From Straminergon stramineum (lineage: Eukaryota; Streptophyta; Bryopsida; Hypnales; Calliergonaceae): 64,000 nucleotides of DNA. This document shows, piece after piece, positions 63,401-64,000 of the stretch; the stretch's first letter is position 1; the number at the start of each line of letters is the position of its first letter. The stretch is taken from contig OY987272.1 in the NCBI GenBank assembly GCA_963920665.1, forward strand, positions 1,369,001 through 1,433,000. Reading direction: 5' to 3'. The position numbers and the translations under genes were made by a program. The notes beneath the pieces were generated by a model. It ran no database searches and had not been told where the DNA came from. It was given only the letters and a program-made list of their open reading frames with translations.

Positions 63401-64000
63401 GCTTCTATGTCCTGCAGCTTGCAATCATGGCAGCAGTGAGCATGACGGTCTTCTTCCGCTCAAGTCTACACCAAGAGACAGTTGAGGATGGAACCGTTTA
63501 TTTGGGAGCCCTCTTCTTTACAGTGGTGTGCATCATGTTCAATGGGTTTGGAGAGCTTTCTATGACTATCTTCCGTTTGCCAGTGTTTTTCAAGCAACGA
63601 GACCTCCTGTTTTATCCCGCCTGGGCATTTTCACTCCCTAGTTTTGTGCTGAGTATCCCCATGTCCGCGCTTGAGTCTTCCATTTGGACCTGCATGACTT
63701 ACTACGTCACCGGGTTCGCCCCAGAGCCCTCAAGGTTAGTATTTCTCCCAAAGATTGCTCAGTTTTTAAATAGACTAAAGCTTACAAAAAAAAAAGCACT
63801 TGAGCATTCTACTGGTTTCTTTTTTTCTCAAAGTCAAATGGCTTCAATCAATGACATAGTTTGCATGTGTTCAAAGTGGGGGTCAAATGAGGAGTGAAAC
63901 ACCATCATAGGGTAGTTATTTATTGGTATGCGTTAATTTCCTGCTCATTGGAGAAACTGCATAATTGCTGGACACAAAATTTCTTGTCCATTGGTGCTTT
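57496..64000 (+). CDS. ABCG: Full-size PDR-type ABCG transporter, N-terminal half (runs off window)
   Basis: Eleven exons in the window: 57496-57881, 58945-59065, 59860-59948, 60037-60121, 60325-60484, 60594-60670, 60828-60881, 61404-61494, 61815-62116, 62593-62874, 63418-63734. They encode 654 of roughly 1,400 expected residues with every junction in frame. The N terminus has [17 protein letters not shown] and [15 protein letters not shown], typical of PDR proteins. NBD1 has Walker [10 protein letters not shown] (about 205-213), signature ISGGQKKR (about 344-351), Walker B ALFMDE and D-loop TGLDSS (364-376). The first membrane segments follow ([28 protein letters not shown]). PDR transporters export terpenoids, hormones, phenolics or xenobiotics across the plasma membrane; the substrate is not predictable here. 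The third exon is read in a frame overlapped by an unrelated ORF and is easily missed. ATG 57496 is preferred over 57412, which lies in the repeat array. Confidence 0.93.

Noticed and set aside
57496..64000. ABCG gene as a pseudogene with a missing NBD exon
   Set aside because: The apparently missing exon was found at 59860-59948, and all eleven exons join in frame with intact catalytic motifs.
1..64000. tRNA, rRNA or organelle insertions
   Set aside because: None was recognised by eye. A covariance-model scan would be needed to exclude small RNA genes.

Overview
This is a nuclear genome window from a land plant. Evidence: GT-AG introns of plant size, a plant-type Qa-SNARE, a full-size PDR-type ABCG transporter, hevein chitin-binding domains, a COM1/CtIP protein with the plant-style C terminus, and long AT-rich spacers full of small terminal-inverted-repeat (TIR) elements. 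I cannot name the species. A non-angiosperm (bryophyte, lycophyte or fern) is a guess, not a demonstration.

Layout. 1-3.3 kb: AT-rich spacer with one inverted-repeat element and a degraded PHD-like fragment. 3.34-6.05 kb (+): a secreted protein with five tandem hevein domains fused to a PNP/EG45-type double-psi beta-barrel. 6.1-10.4 kb: AT-rich spacer. 10.4-15.5 kb (+): complete seven-exon vacuolar/prevacuolar syntaxin (SYP2 type) with a duplicated 5' region and a 194-bp MITE in intron 3. 16.8-26.9 kb: AT-rich repeat land with one small secreted Cys-rich ORF (20.6-21.0 kb, -). 27.1-29.1 kb (-) and 30.5-31.7 kb (+): head-to-head pair of related F-box/kelch-like genes. 32.9-34.5 kb (-): COM1/CtIP/SAE2 with a duplicated symmetric exon. 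36.2-37.1 kb: tandem repeat. 38.6-42.4 kb (+): complete nine-exon TFIIE alpha subunit. 42.5-54.9 kb: gene-free AT-rich region with several copies of a TTAACCC-ended repeat family and a 140-nt fold-back that resembles a miRNA precursor. 54.9-57.5 kb: 5' region of the last gene, with two separate tandem-repeat arrays. 57.5-64.0 kb (+): first eleven coding exons of a PDR-type ABCG transporter that runs off the window.

The genes do not form one pathway. They are a housekeeping set (syntaxin, TFIIE, COM1) interspersed with defence or environment-type genes (multi-hevein protein, PDR transporter) and F-box-like genes. Splice models were built by hand from GT-AG sites and reading phase; every junction in the syntaxin, COM1, TFIIE, hevein and ABCG models keeps frame and joins conserved protein sequence. 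Transcription starts, UTR introns and polyadenylation sites are not resolved.
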